Shown: positions 55,387 through 63,530, numbered from the stretch's first letter. The stretch: DNA of 64,000 bases from Zeimonas sediminis (GCF_023721795.1 NZ_JAMQYE010000001.1:124001-188000); one strand, 5' to 3'. A program made the numbers and translations. The notes: generated from the letters alone by a model not told the origin.

Positions 55387-55409
55387 TACGCATTCTGGTA
55401 CGATAATAC
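55387..55409 (-). promoter_or_regulatory. Shared 23-bp element, copy B, overlapping the leftward promoter
   Basis: Minus strand reads GTATT-ATC-GTAC-CAG-AATGCGTA, 17 of 23 identical to copy A. CAGAAT (55392-55397) inside it is positioned as a -10 exactly 32 bases from the centre of the FNR box, the distance expected for a class II FNR-activated promoter with its start near 55385. A repressor bound here would sit between FNR and RNA polymerase. Confidence 0.6.
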
Positions 55410-55419
55410 GATTATTGAT

Positions 55420-55433
55420 TTGATCCTGATCAA
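55420..55433. promoter_or_regulatory. FNR-type binding site between the transporter operon and badL-badM-like genes
   Basis: TTGATCCTGATCAA is a perfect TTGAT-N4-ATCAA match. Its position fits class II activation of the leftward operon starting with the substrate-binding gene. It also lies 15 bases before the GNAT ATG, too close for activation of that gene, so it may repress it. Confidence 0.85.
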
Positions 55434-55448
55434 TATTCGGGGGAGGCG

Positions 55449-55937
55449 ATGACGACCCATCGTTCGGGGAGCGAGGCTTCGCGCGGCCAGCCGGCCAGGG
55501 TGTCGGTGCGCAAGGTCCGGCGCACGGACCTCGAGCGCATCGTCGCGATCGACACCAAGGTGACCGGGATCGCGAAGGACGACTACTGGCACGCGATCTT
55601 CCACCGCTACGGCAGGGGCAACCGCCCGGAGCGGCACTTCCTCGTGGCCGAGTTCGCGGGCCAGGTCGTCGGCTTCGTGATCGGCGAGGTCCGCGACTGG
55701 GAGTTCGGCGAGCCGCCCTGCGGCTGGGTCTTCGCGATCGACGTGCAGCCCGAGCACCGGCTGCACGGCGTGGCCTCGGTGCTGCTGCGCGCGCTGTGCG
55801 ACGCGATGCGCCGCTCCGGCGTGCGAAAGCTGCGCACCATCCTCGCGCGGGACGACATGCTGATCCTGTCGTTCTTTCGCAGCCAGGGCATGCGGACCGG
55901 CCCCTTCGTCCCGCTCGAGATGGACCTCGACGACTGA
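55449..55937 (+). CDS. GNAT acetyltransferase, BadL-like
   Basis: 162 residues, single GNAT domain. AIDVQPEHRLHGVASVLLRAL is the acetyl-CoA-binding region (with LHG where many family members have RxxGxG/A), and a GVRKLRTILARDDMLILSFF motif follows. It precedes the Rrf2 gene by 14 bases, the same pairing as badL-badM in the Rhodopseudomonas benzoate cluster. GGGGGAGG precedes the ATG. Related to both halves of the tandem GNAT at 37391-38473. Target unknown. Confidence 0.75.
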   Translation: MTTHRSGSEASRGQPARVSVRKVRRTDLERIVAIDTKVTGIAKDDYWHAIFHRYGRGNRPERHFLVAEFAGQVVGFVIGEVRDWEFGEPPCGWVFAIDVQPEHRLHGVASVLLRALCDAMRRSGVRKLRTILARDDMLILSFFRSQGMRTGPFVPLEMDLDD

Positions 55938-55951
55938 GCACCGGCCCGACG

Positions 55952-56410
55952 ATGAGACTCCAGAAGAACACCTCGCTCGCCCTTTACAGCGTCATCGAGT
56001 TCGCGGCGAAGCCGGACCGGCACGTTCCGGCCGCGGAGATCGCCGAGAAGTACGGTGTCTCTCCCCACCACCTGGCGAAGGTGCTGTCCGAGCTCGCCCG
56101 CTCGGGCATCGTGGAGTCGGTGCGCGGCGTCGGCGGCGGCTACCGCTTCGCCGGCAACGCGCGGCGCCTCACGCTGCTGGACGTGATCCAGCTGTTCGAG
56201 GACTTCGCCGCGCCGGCTTCCGAACGCAGGGAGCCGGGCGACCTGACGCCGGTCGGCGCGGCGCTCGGCAGCGTGCTCGGCGAGATCGACGAGCACGCGA
56301 AGGCGATCCTCGGCTCGGTCACCATCGCGACGATGCTCGGCATGGTCGAGCGCGCGGCTGGCTCAGACCCCGAGATGGCGGCGAAGCGCCTCCAGGTCGG
56401 AGGCCAGTGA
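55952..56410 (+). CDS. Rrf2-family transcriptional regulator, BadM-like
   Basis: 152 residues. A winged helix with recognition region AAEIAEKYGVSPHHLAKVL (27-45) and wing SGIVESVRGVGGGYRFA (51-67) is the Rrf2 signature. No cysteine is present, so it cannot hold an Fe-S cluster as IscR or NsrR do, and it may instead bind a small ligand such as an aromatic CoA ester. BadM of Rhodopseudomonas, a repressor of benzoyl-CoA reductase genes, is the closest functional analogue. Its 3' end overlaps livF of set 2 by 48 bases (convergent). Confidence 0.8.
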   Translation: MRLQKNTSLALYSVIEFAAKPDRHVPAAEIAEKYGVSPHHLAKVLSELARSGIVESVRGVGGGYRFAGNARRLTLLDVIQLFEDFAAPASERREPGDLTPVGAALGSVLGEIDEHAKAILGSVTIATMLGMVERAAGSDPEMAAKRLQVGGQ

Positions 56411-57076
56411 GTCCGACGGGCCGGCCAGCACGATCCGGCCCTTCTCGAGCACGACCGCGCGATCGGTGTGCGCCAGCACCGCGCGGTAGTTCCGGTCCAC
56501 CACCAGCGACGCGATGCCGCTCGCCCGGATTTCGCCGATCGTGCGCCAGATCTCCGCGACCACCAGCGGCGCCAGCCCCTCGGTGGCCTCGTCGAGGATG
56601 ACCAGGTCGGGATTGGTCATCAGCGCCCGCCCGATCGCGAGCATCTGCTGCTCGCCGCCCGAGAGCTGCGCGCCGCCGTTCGACAGCCGCTCGGCCAGCC
56701 GCGGGAAGGTGGCCAGCACGCGCTCCAGCGTCCAGTCGCGCTGCCCGCGCGTGCCGCTGCGCGCGCCCATCAGCAGGTTGTCGCGCACCGACAGGTTGGG
56801 AAAGATGCCGCGCCCCTCGGGCACGTAGCCGATGCCGTGGCGCACGATCTTTTCGGTCGGCGCGCCGCTCATGTCGCGGCCGGCCACCGACACGCTGCCG
56901 CCGCTGGCGCGCACCAGCCCGAGCAGCGTGCGGATCAGCGTCGTCTTGCCCATGCCGTTGCGCCCGAGCAGGCCGACCGACTCGCCGCGCGCGACGGAAA
57001 GCGTCACGCCCTGCAGCACGTGGCTCTGGCCGTAGTGGGCGTGCAGCTCGCGCGCCTCGATCAGCGGGTGCGTCAT
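56363..57076 (-). CDS. Branched-chain-type ABC transporter ATPase (LivF), set 2
   Basis: 237 residues. Walker A GRNGMGKTT, signature QLSGGEQQM and Walker B LVILDEATEGL are present. It is ATGA-coupled to livG and is the last gene of a second transporter operon reading leftward from the binding protein at 60961. The signature and order differ little from set 1, but the sequences are clearly distinct. Confidence 0.88.
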   Translation of the reverse strand: MTHPLIEARELHAHYGQSHVLQGVTLSVARGESVGLLGRNGMGKTTLIRTLLGLVRASGGSVSVAGRDMSGAPTEKIVRHGIGYVPEGRGIFPNLSVRDNLLMGARSGTRGQRDWTLERVLATFPRLAERLSNGGAQLSGGEQQMLAIGRALMTNPDLVILDEATEGLAPLVVAEIWRTIGEIRASGIASLVVDRNYRAVLAHTDRAVVLEKGRIVLAGPSDSLASDLEALRRHLGV

Positions 57077-57822
57077 TCGTGCCCCAGGTAGGCGAGTTGC
57101 ACCTCGGGGTCGTTGCGGACCGCCTCGGGCGCGTCGCTGGCGATCACCCGCCCGTTCACCATGACGGTGATGCGATCGGCCACCCGGAAGACCGCATCCA
57201 TGTCGTGCTCGACCAGCATGATCGCGTGGCCTGGCACCAGCTCGCGAAGCAGCTCGAGCATCCGCTCGCTCTCCTCGGCGCCCATGCCGGCCAGCGGCTC
57301 GTCGAGGAGCAGGACCTGGGGATCGGTCGCCAGGCACATCGCGATCTCGAGCTGTCGCTTCTGGCCGTGCGACAGGGTGCCGGCGATCCTGTGCGCCACG
57401 TCGGCGAGCCCGGCTCGGTCGATCGCCCGCTCGGCGGCCCCGCGGCTGGCCGGGCAGGCGCTGGCCGGCGTCAGCCAGTCCCAGGGGCGCGGGCGATGGG
57501 CCTGCGCGCTGAGTCGGCAGTTCTCGAATACGGTGAACTCGGGAAAGATCGTGTTGCGCTGGTAGCTGCGGCCCAGGCCGGCCCGCGCCCGGCGCGGCTG
57601 GGTCCAGCGGGTCACGTCTCGCCCCAGCAGCTCGACCGCGCCGGACGTGGCGGCCAGCTCGCCCGACAGCAGGTTGATCAGCGTCGACTTGCCCGCGCCG
57701 TTCGTGCCGATGACCGCATGCAGCGCGCCGCGCTCGAGCTCGAGCGAGACCCCGTCGACCGCGCGCAATCCGCCGAAGGCGCGAGAGAGCTCGCGCGCGG
57801 CCAGCAGCACCTCGCCGCTCAT
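57073..57822 (-). CDS. Branched-chain-type ABC transporter ATPase (LivG), set 2
   Basis: 249 residues. Walker A GTNGAGKST, signature LSHGQKRQL and Walker B VLLLDEPLAGM, followed by LVEHDMDAVF, fit LivG. It overlaps livM by 4 bases and livF by 4 bases. Confidence 0.87.
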   Translation of the reverse strand: MSGEVLLAARELSRAFGGLRAVDGVSLELERGALHAVIGTNGAGKSTLINLLSGELAATSGAVELLGRDVTRWTQPRRARAGLGRSYQRNTIFPEFTVFENCRLSAQAHRPRPWDWLTPASACPASRGAAERAIDRAGLADVAHRIAGTLSHGQKRQLEIAMCLATDPQVLLLDEPLAGMGAEESERMLELLRELVPGHAIMLVEHDMDAVFRVADRITVMVNGRVIASDAPEAVRNDPEVQLAYLGHE

Positions 57823-58775
57823 TGGCGACCCCGGCGCAGCGCGAGGCCGATCAGTCCCTTCGGCATCAGCGCCACGAAGGCGATGATCGTGAGTCCCAGC
57901 GGCAGCTGCCAGTGCTGCGCGAAGTCGCCGACCAGCGCTTGCGACTGGAAGGCCTCCTGCAGCAGCGTGAAGGCCAGCGCGCCGAGCATCGCGCCGCGCA
58001 GGTGGCCGAGCCCGCCGAGGATGATCATCAGCAGCACAGCGCCGCTGTGGTGCCAGCTGAGCAGCTCCGGGTTCACGTAGCCGTCCTTCAGCGCGTACAG
58101 GAAGCCGGCCAGGCCGGCGAGCGCCGCCGACAGCACGAAGGCCGCGAGCTTGTAGCCATAGGTCGGGAAGCCGGCCGCGCGCATGCGCTGCTCGTTGACC
58201 CGGATGCCGGCCAGCGCCCGGCCGAAGCGGCTGCGCAGCATCACCGCCAGCAGCCCGAAGACCAGCACCAGCGACGCGAGCACCGCGTAGTACAGCGTGT
58301 GCCCCTCGGACAGGTCGAAGGGCTGCCAGCCGCCTATCGCCGGATCCGGACGGAAGTCCAGGTAGATGCCGTCGCTGCCGCCGCCGAGCGGCGTGTCGTG
58401 GAAGACGAAGTAGGCCATCTGCGCGAAGGCCAGCGTGATCATGATGAAGTACACGCCCTTCGTGCGCAGCGACAGCGCGCCGACCGGCAGCGCGTAGAGG
58501 GCGGCTGCGCCGACCGAGGCCGGCAGCGCCAGCCACAGCGAGACCGGTCCGCTCATCGGCGTGAGCAGGGTGACCGTGTACGCACCGATGCCGAAGAAGG
58601 CCGCGTGGCCGAAGCAGACGAGGCCGGTCTGGCCGACCAGCAGCTCGAGGCTCAGCGCGAAGATCGCGAGGATCATGATCTTCGTGGCCAGGTCGATTTC
58701 GTAGGCGCCGCCCGCGAGCGGGAACAGGCCGAAGGCGACGAAGGCCAGCGCGACGGGAGCGAGCTTCGTGTTCAC
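57819..58775 (-). CDS. Branched-chain-type ABC transporter permease (LivM), set 2
   Basis: 318 residues with about nine membrane segments. GQTGLVCFGHAAFFGIGAYTVTLL and RVNEQRMRAAGFPTYGYKL (EAA-like loop) are LivM features. It follows livH by 7 bases. Confidence 0.87.
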   Translation of the reverse strand: MNTKLAPVALAFVAFGLFPLAGGAYEIDLATKIMILAIFALSLELLVGQTGLVCFGHAAFFGIGAYTVTLLTPMSGPVSLWLALPASVGAAALYALPVGALSLRTKGVYFIMITLAFAQMAYFVFHDTPLGGGSDGIYLDFRPDPAIGGWQPFDLSEGHTLYYAVLASLVLVFGLLAVMLRSRFGRALAGIRVNEQRMRAAGFPTYGYKLAAFVLSAALAGLAGFLYALKDGYVNPELLSWHHSGAVLLMIILGGLGHLRGAMLGALAFTLLQEAFQSQALVGDFAQHWQLPLGLTIIAFVALMPKGLIGLALRRGRQ

Positions 58776-58782
58776 CGCCGTC

Positions 58783-59664
58783 TCACCCCGCCCGGAACAG
58801 GCCTTCCGGCTTCCAGAGCAGCATCGCCGCCATCAGCAGGTAGACCGAGAGACCCGCCAGCGACGGGAACAGCACCTTGCCGAAGGTGTCGACGAAGCCG
58901 ACCAGCAACGCTGCCACCAGCGCGCCCTTGATCGAGCCGATGCCCCCGATCACGACGACGACGAAGCAGATGATCAGCACCTGGCCGCCCATGTTCGGGT
59001 ACACCGAGCTGACCGGCGCCGCGATCATGCCGGCCAGCGCGGCCAGCGCCACGCCGATCGCGAACACGATCCGGTAGAGCAGCCTGATGTCGACGCCCAT
59101 CGCCCGGACCATCTCGCGATTGGTGGCCCCGGCGCGGATGCGCATGCCGAGCCGGGTGCGGGCCAGCACCAGCCACATCGCCAGCGCGACGGCCACGCAC
59201 ACCGCGGAGATGAACAGCCGGTAGACCGGGTAGGTCATCACCTCGCCCAGCGGCACCGTGCCGGACAGCCATTCGGGCATCGCCACGCCGTGCACGTCGT
59301 TGCCGACGATCAGGCTGCGAAGCTCCTCGAAGACCAGGATCAGGCCGTAGGTCATCAGCACCTGCTGCAGGTGTTCGCGTTCGTACAGGTAGCTGAAGAA
59401 CAGCCACTCGAGCAGGTAGCCGAGCGCGACCGACAGCGCCACGCCGACCGCAAGCGTCGCGAAGAAGCCGCCGCCGAGGTGCTGCTCGACCGCGGGCGCC
59501 AGCGCGTAGGCCATGTAGGCGCCGATCATGTAGAAGCTGCCGTGCGCCAGGTTGATCACGCCCATGATCCCGAAGATCAGCGTGAGGCCGGAGGCGACCA
59601 GGAACAGCAGCAGCCCGTACTGGACGGCGTTCAGGCACTGGATCAGGAAGGTGGCGAGGTCCAT
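58783..59664 (-). CDS. Branched-chain-type ABC transporter permease (LivH), set 2
   Basis: 293 residues from ATG 59664. IFGIMGVINLAHGSFYMIGAYMAY is the LivH signature near residues 30-53, with about eight membrane segments. A 133-base gap with G-rich repeats and a hairpin separates it from the binding-protein gene. Confidence 0.87.
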   Translation of the reverse strand: MDLATFLIQCLNAVQYGLLLFLVASGLTLIFGIMGVINLAHGSFYMIGAYMAYALAPAVEQHLGGGFFATLAVGVALSVALGYLLEWLFFSYLYEREHLQQVLMTYGLILVFEELRSLIVGNDVHGVAMPEWLSGTVPLGEVMTYPVYRLFISAVCVAVALAMWLVLARTRLGMRIRAGATNREMVRAMGVDIRLLYRIVFAIGVALAALAGMIAAPVSSVYPNMGGQVLIICFVVVVIGGIGSIKGALVAALLVGFVDTFGKVLFPSLAGLSVYLLMAAMLLWKPEGLFRAG

Positions 59665-59681
59665 GCGGGAAGCGGGGCGGA

Positions 59682-59740
59682 TCGCGGCAGGCGGGTCAGG
59701 TCGCGGCAGGGGGGCGCGGCAGGGGGCGGGTCGCGGCGGG
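59682..59740. repeat. G-rich tandem motif between binding protein and permease genes
   Basis: Four copies of a ten-base unit close to TCGCGGCAGG lie at 59682, 59701, 59714 and 59731, with extra G-runs between and after. The plus strand could form G-quadruplexes; the mRNA from the minus strand would be C-rich. No coding potential is evident. Function unknown. Confidence 0.55.
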
Positions 59741-59774
59741 GGGAAGGGCGCGCGCACCGGCGCCGCACGCCGGA

Positions 59775-59794
59775 GCGCGCGGCGCCCCGCGCGC
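59775..59794 (-). promoter_or_regulatory. Perfect hairpin just after the binding-protein gene
   Basis: GCGCGCGG (59775-59782) and CCGCGCGC (59787-59794) pair around four bases, 3 bases after the binding-protein stop. Without a U-tract it is likely an mRNA processing or stabilising hairpin that keeps the binding protein more abundant than the permeases, a known arrangement in ABC operons. Confidence 0.6.
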
Positions 59795-59797
59795 CGA

Positions 59798-60961
59798 TTA
59801 CATCTTGCAGCCGCGGGCCGGGTCGGCCAGGGCCTTGATCGCGATGCCCTCGACCTTGTTCTCCTTGCCGACGACCTTGCGCAGGTAGATGTCCTGCACC
59901 GGGTTGTGGGCCTTCGACACGGTGAACTTGCCGCGCGGGCTGTCGATCGTGGCCGAGCGGATCGCCGCCGCGATCTCGGCCTTCTTCGAGACATCGCCGT
60001 TGACCGCCTTCAGGCCCACTGCCAGCATCTGCGCGGCGTCGTAGCCCTGCACCGCGTAGACGTCGGGCTGCAGCTTGAAGGTCTTGGCGTAGGCCAGACG
60101 GAACGCGTTGTCGCGCGGGGTGTTCAGCCCGTCGGCGTAGTGCAGCGTGGTCAGCAGGCCCTGCGCGGCGTCGCCCTGCGCGTCGAGCGTGCCGTCGGTG
60201 AGGAAGCCCGCGCCGTAGAGCGGAACCGCGTCCTTCAGGCCGGCAGCCGCGTAGTCCTTGACGAACTTCACCGCGCCGCCGCCGGCGAAGAAGGTGTAGA
60301 CCGCGTCGGGCTTGGCCGCCGCGATCTCGGTGAGCAGCGCCTGGAACTCGACGTTGGGGAAGGGCACCGTGAGGTCCTTGATCACCTTGCCGCCGTTCTT
60401 CTCGAAGGCTTCCCTGAAGCCGTTGACCGACTCCTCGCCGGCCGCGTACTTCCAGGTGATCGTCATCGCGGTCTTGTGCCCGCGCTTGGCCGCGACCTCG
60501 CCCATTGCGTAGGCCGGCTGCCAGTTCGAGAACGAGCTGCGGAACACGTTGGGCGCGCACAGCGCGCCGGTGATCGCGCCGGCGCCGCCGTTGGGGTTGA
60601 TCATCAGCGTGTTGCTCTGGCGGGCGGCGCGAGCCATCGCGATCGCCACGCCCGAGTGCACGGTGCCGACCAGCACGTCGACCTCGTCGCGCTTGATCAG
60701 CTTGTTGACGTTGTCGGTGGCCTTGGACGGATCCGATTCGTCGTCGACCTTCACGTACTCGATCTCGCGGCCGCCGAGCTTGCCGCCCTGCTCGTCGACG
60801 TAGAGCCGGAAGCCGTTCTCGATCGCGATGCCCAGCGCGGCGTAGGTGCCGGTGTAGGGCAGCATGAAGCCCACCTTCAGCTTGTTGCCCTGGGCCTGGG
60901 CCGGCGCGGCGGCCAGCAGCGCGGCCGAGGCCAGCGTCGCCATGCAATACCTGATCTTCAT
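59798..60961 (-). CDS. Periplasmic substrate-binding protein of ABC transporter set 2
   Basis: 387 residues from ATG 60961 (GGAG upstream). Signal peptide about 1-23 (LASAALLAAAPAQAQ), then a type I periplasmic binding fold (KVGFMLPYTGTYAALGIAIENGF). Position next to the benzoate-CoA ligase gene suggests an aromatic acid as substrate. It follows the alpha/beta hydrolase gene by 19 bases, making ligase-hydrolase-transporter one probable operon. Confidence 0.85.
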   Translation of the reverse strand: MKIRYCMATLASAALLAAAPAQAQGNKLKVGFMLPYTGTYAALGIAIENGFRLYVDEQGGKLGGREIEYVKVDDESDPSKATDNVNKLIKRDEVDVLVGTVHSGVAIAMARAARQSNTLMINPNGGAGAITGALCAPNVFRSSFSNWQPAYAMGEVAAKRGHKTAMTITWKYAAGEESVNGFREAFEKNGGKVIKDLTVPFPNVEFQALLTEIAAAKPDAVYTFFAGGGAVKFVKDYAAAGLKDAVPLYGAGFLTDGTLDAQGDAAQGLLTTLHYADGLNTPRDNAFRLAYAKTFKLQPDVYAVQGYDAAQMLAVGLKAVNGDVSKKAEIAAAIRSATIDSPRGKFTVSKAHNPVQDIYLRKVVGKENKVEGIAIKALADPARGCKM

Positions 60962-60980
60962 CGTCTCCTCTCCTCCTGGT

Positions 60981-61799
60981 TCACAGCGAACGGGCCGGGG
61001 CCCGGTTTGCGATGATGCGTCGCACGAAGCCTTCGCAGGCCTCGATGACCGCATCCGGCCGGTCGCGATGCGGCGAGTGGCCGCAGCGTTCGAGCTTCAG
61101 CAGCATGGTACCGGGCAATGCCTCGGCGATCGCGTCGATCTGCCTCATCGTGCCGTATTCGTCGTCGACGCCCTGGATCGCGAGCACCGGCGCGTCGATC
61201 CGCGCCACCAGCGGCTCGATGTTCCAGTCGCGGAAGGCCGGGTCGAGCCAGACGTCGTTCCAGCCCCAGAACGCCGAGTCCGGGTCGGCGTGATGGCGGG
61301 CCAGCCGCGCGCGCAGGTCGGTGTCGAGGTAGGCCTGGCGGACCTTCTCGATGCTCGCGACCGAGACGTCCTCGACGAACAGGTGGGGCGCGAGCGCGAC
61401 GAGGCCGGCCACGCGCCCCGGGTACAGCGCGGCGTGGATCAGCGCGATCGAGGCGCCGTCGCTGTGGCCGAACAGCAGGTACGGGGCATCGACGCCGAGC
61501 GCCTCGAGCAGCGCCGGCAGCGCTTCGCTCGCCTGACGGTGCATGAAGTCGGGCGCCCAGCGCTCGCCGGGCCGGCGGGGCGTGGAGAGGCCGTAGCCGG
61601 CGCGGGACCACACCAGCCCGCGCAGCCCCAGTGTCTCGCACAGCCGCTGCGGGAAGTCGCGCCACATCGACAGCGAGCCGAGGCCCTCGTGAAGGAACAC
61701 GACGACCGGGCCGGGCGCATCGGCGGCGCCCACCCAGGCGTACTCGATGTCGACGCGCCGTCCGCCGCTGTCGATGCCGGCCAGTGCGCTCCCGCTCAC
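60981..61799 (-). CDS. Alpha/beta hydrolase
   Basis: 272 residues. The nucleophile elbow is GHSDGAS, the acid is in IQGVDDEYGTM and the histidine in RCGHSPHRDRP, an ordinary Ser-Asp-His triad; HEGLGS forms the oxyanion region. Its GTG start (61799) overlaps the ligase stop (GTGA). A role in hydrolysing aromatic esters or a CoA-ester is possible, but the substrate is not clear. Confidence 0.8.
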   Translation of the reverse strand: MSGSALAGIDSGGRRVDIEYAWVGAADAPGPVVVFLHEGLGSLSMWRDFPQRLCETLGLRGLVWSRAGYGLSTPRRPGERWAPDFMHRQASEALPALLEALGVDAPYLLFGHSDGASIALIHAALYPGRVAGLVALAPHLFVEDVSVASIEKVRQAYLDTDLRARLARHHADPDSAFWGWNDVWLDPAFRDWNIEPLVARIDAPVLAIQGVDDEYGTMRQIDAIAEALPGTMLLKLERCGHSPHRDRPDAVIEACEGFVRRIIANRAPARSL

Positions 61800-63412
61800 G
61801 CGTGGCGCCTCGAGCGCTCCTGCTCGCGCAGCCTGAAGCGCTGGATCTTGCCGGTCGCGGTCTTGGGCAGCTCGGACACGAACTCGACTTCGCGCGGGTA
61901 CTTGTGCGGGGCGAGGCGACCCTTGACGAAGGCCTGCAGGGCCTCGGCGAGGGCGGGGCCGGCGCCGGCCGGGTCCTTCAGCACGACGTAGGCCTTTGCC
62001 CGGGTCAGGCCGTCCTCGTTCTCGACGCCGATCACCGCTGCTTCGAGCACCGCATCGTGCTGGACCAGCGTCGACTCGACCTCGAAGGGCGACACGTACT
62101 GGCCGCTGACCTTCAGCATGTCGTCGCTGCGGCCCGCGTAGACGTAGTAGCCGTCGGCATCGCGGTAATACTTGTCGCCGCTCTTGGTCCAGGCTCCGCG
62201 GAAGGTCTCGTCGCTGCGGGCGCGCTGTGTCCAGTACATCAGGGCCGACGAGGGGCCCGAGATGAACAGGTCGCCGACGCGGTCCGGTCCCTCGAGCACG
62301 TGGCCGGTCTCGTCGCGCAGCTCGACCCGGTAGCCGGCGACCGGCTTGCCGGTCGTGCCGTAACGAACGTCGCCTGGTCGGTTGGACAGGAAGATGTGCA
62401 GCATCTCGGTCGAGCCGATGCCGTCGACGATCTCGCAGCCGAAATGGGCGGTGAAGCGCTCGCCGATCTCCCTTGGCAGGGCCTCGCCGGCCGACGAGCA
62501 CAGGCGCAGCGCGACCGCGTTGCGGGCCGGCAGGTTCGGCGAGGCGAGCATGCCGGCGTAGCCGGTCGGGGCGCCGAAGAAGACGGTCGGCTTCAGGCCG
62601 CCGACCCCGCCGGTCCAGCGGCGGAACACCGCGTCGGGCGTGGGGCGCTCGGCCATCAGCAGCACGGTGGCCCCGACGCTGAGCGGAAAAGTCAGCGCGT
62701 TGCCGAGCCCGTAGGCGAAGAAGAGCTTGGCGGCGGAGAAGCAGACGTCGTTCCCGGTGAGCCCCAGGACCGGCGACGCGTAGAGCTCGGCAGTCCAGTA
62801 CAGGTTGCCGTGCGTGTGCACGGTGCCCTTGGGCCGGCCGGTCGAGCCCGACGAGTACAGCCAGAAACCGATGTCGTCGGCCAGCGTGTCGGCGCACGCC
62901 GGCAGCGGGGGCCGGGCCTCGAGCCAGGCGCCGAACTCGACGGCGCCGGCGGGGAGCCCGGACGCGGGCCGGGATACGACCAGGGCACGGACCTCGTGGG
63001 GCGCACGCTCCATGGCAGAGGAGAGCACCGGCAACAGGGCGCCAGACACCAGCGCGGCCTGGGCTCGGCTGTGCGCGAGCATGTAGGCGTAGTCGTCGGC
63101 GGTCAGCAGCGTGTTGACCGCCACCGGCACGACGCCGGCGTACAGGCAGCCGAGGAAGGCGACCGGCCAGTCGTTGCAGTCGTGCATCAGCAGCAGCACC
63201 CGCTCCTCGCGGCGGATCCCGGTCGCGAGCAGCGCGGCCGCGCATCGCCGGGCGCGCTCTTGCAGCTGGCCGTAGCTCAGCGTGCCGGCGTCGTCGACGT
63301 AGGCGGCACGCGCGTCGCGCGACGCGTTGCGCTCGAAGACGTGGCGGGCGAAGTTGAAGCGCTCCGGGGGCGGGACGGCAGTCGTCTCCGGGCTGGCGAT
63401 CGGATCGCTCAT
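61796..63412 (-). CDS. Benzoate-CoA ligase family protein
   Basis: 538 residues, adenylate-forming ligase. ATP motif YSSGSTGRPKGTVHTH, GIGSTEMLHIFLSNRPGDVRYG in the substrate region and the C-terminal lysine motif TATGKIQRF are typical of benzoate-CoA ligases (BclA/BadA/BzdA/HbaA). It makes benzoyl-CoA or 4-hydroxybenzoyl-CoA, feeding Hcr and Bcr. GGAG precedes the ATG at 63412. Divergent from the BzdR-like gene across 182 bases. Confidence 0.9.
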   Translation of the reverse strand: MSDPIASPETTAVPPPERFNFARHVFERNASRDARAAYVDDAGTLSYGQLQERARRCAAALLATGIRREERVLLLMHDCNDWPVAFLGCLYAGVVPVAVNTLLTADDYAYMLAHSRAQAALVSGALLPVLSSAMERAPHEVRALVVSRPASGLPAGAVEFGAWLEARPPLPACADTLADDIGFWLYSSGSTGRPKGTVHTHGNLYWTAELYASPVLGLTGNDVCFSAAKLFFAYGLGNALTFPLSVGATVLLMAERPTPDAVFRRWTGGVGGLKPTVFFGAPTGYAGMLASPNLPARNAVALRLCSSAGEALPREIGERFTAHFGCEIVDGIGSTEMLHIFLSNRPGDVRYGTTGKPVAGYRVELRDETGHVLEGPDRVGDLFISGPSSALMYWTQRARSDETFRGAWTKSGDKYYRDADGYYVYAGRSDDMLKVSGQYVSPFEVESTLVQHDAVLEAAVIGVENEDGLTRAKAYVVLKDPAGAGPALAEALQAFVKGRLAPHKYPREVEFVSELPKTATGKIQRFRLREQERSRRHA

Positions 63413-63499
63413 CTGTGGTCTCCTCGAATGCCGCGCTGCCCGCGCGGCATGCCTGGTTCGTCGTTCCGGCGGGCACCGCGACTTTTTGCGCCGGGGGTG

Positions 63500-63530
63500 C
63501 TTGCAGGTGGAATGCGCAGTATAATGCATG
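63500..63530. promoter_or_regulatory. TGCA-rich promoter/operator region between ligase and bzdR-like gene
   Basis: TATAAT (63520-63525) overlaps a TGCA (63525-63528); a TGCGCA lies at 63513-63518 and another TGCA at 63502-63505. BzdR of Azoarcus binds direct TGCA repeats, so this is a likely BzdR operator, perhaps autoregulatory. No well-spaced -35 is seen. Confidence 0.5.

Noticed and set aside
55952-56410. The Rrf2 protein as IscR or NsrR
   Set aside because: It has no cysteine at all, so it cannot ligate the Fe-S cluster those regulators use.
59682-59740. G-rich repeats as a CRISPR array
   Set aside because: The units are only about ten bases, spacing is irregular and there are no unique spacers of constant length.
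50689-60961. The two Liv-type transporters as a tandem duplication
   Set aside because: Order is conserved but sequences, signatures and gene junctions differ strongly, so they are distinct paralogous systems rather than a recent duplication.
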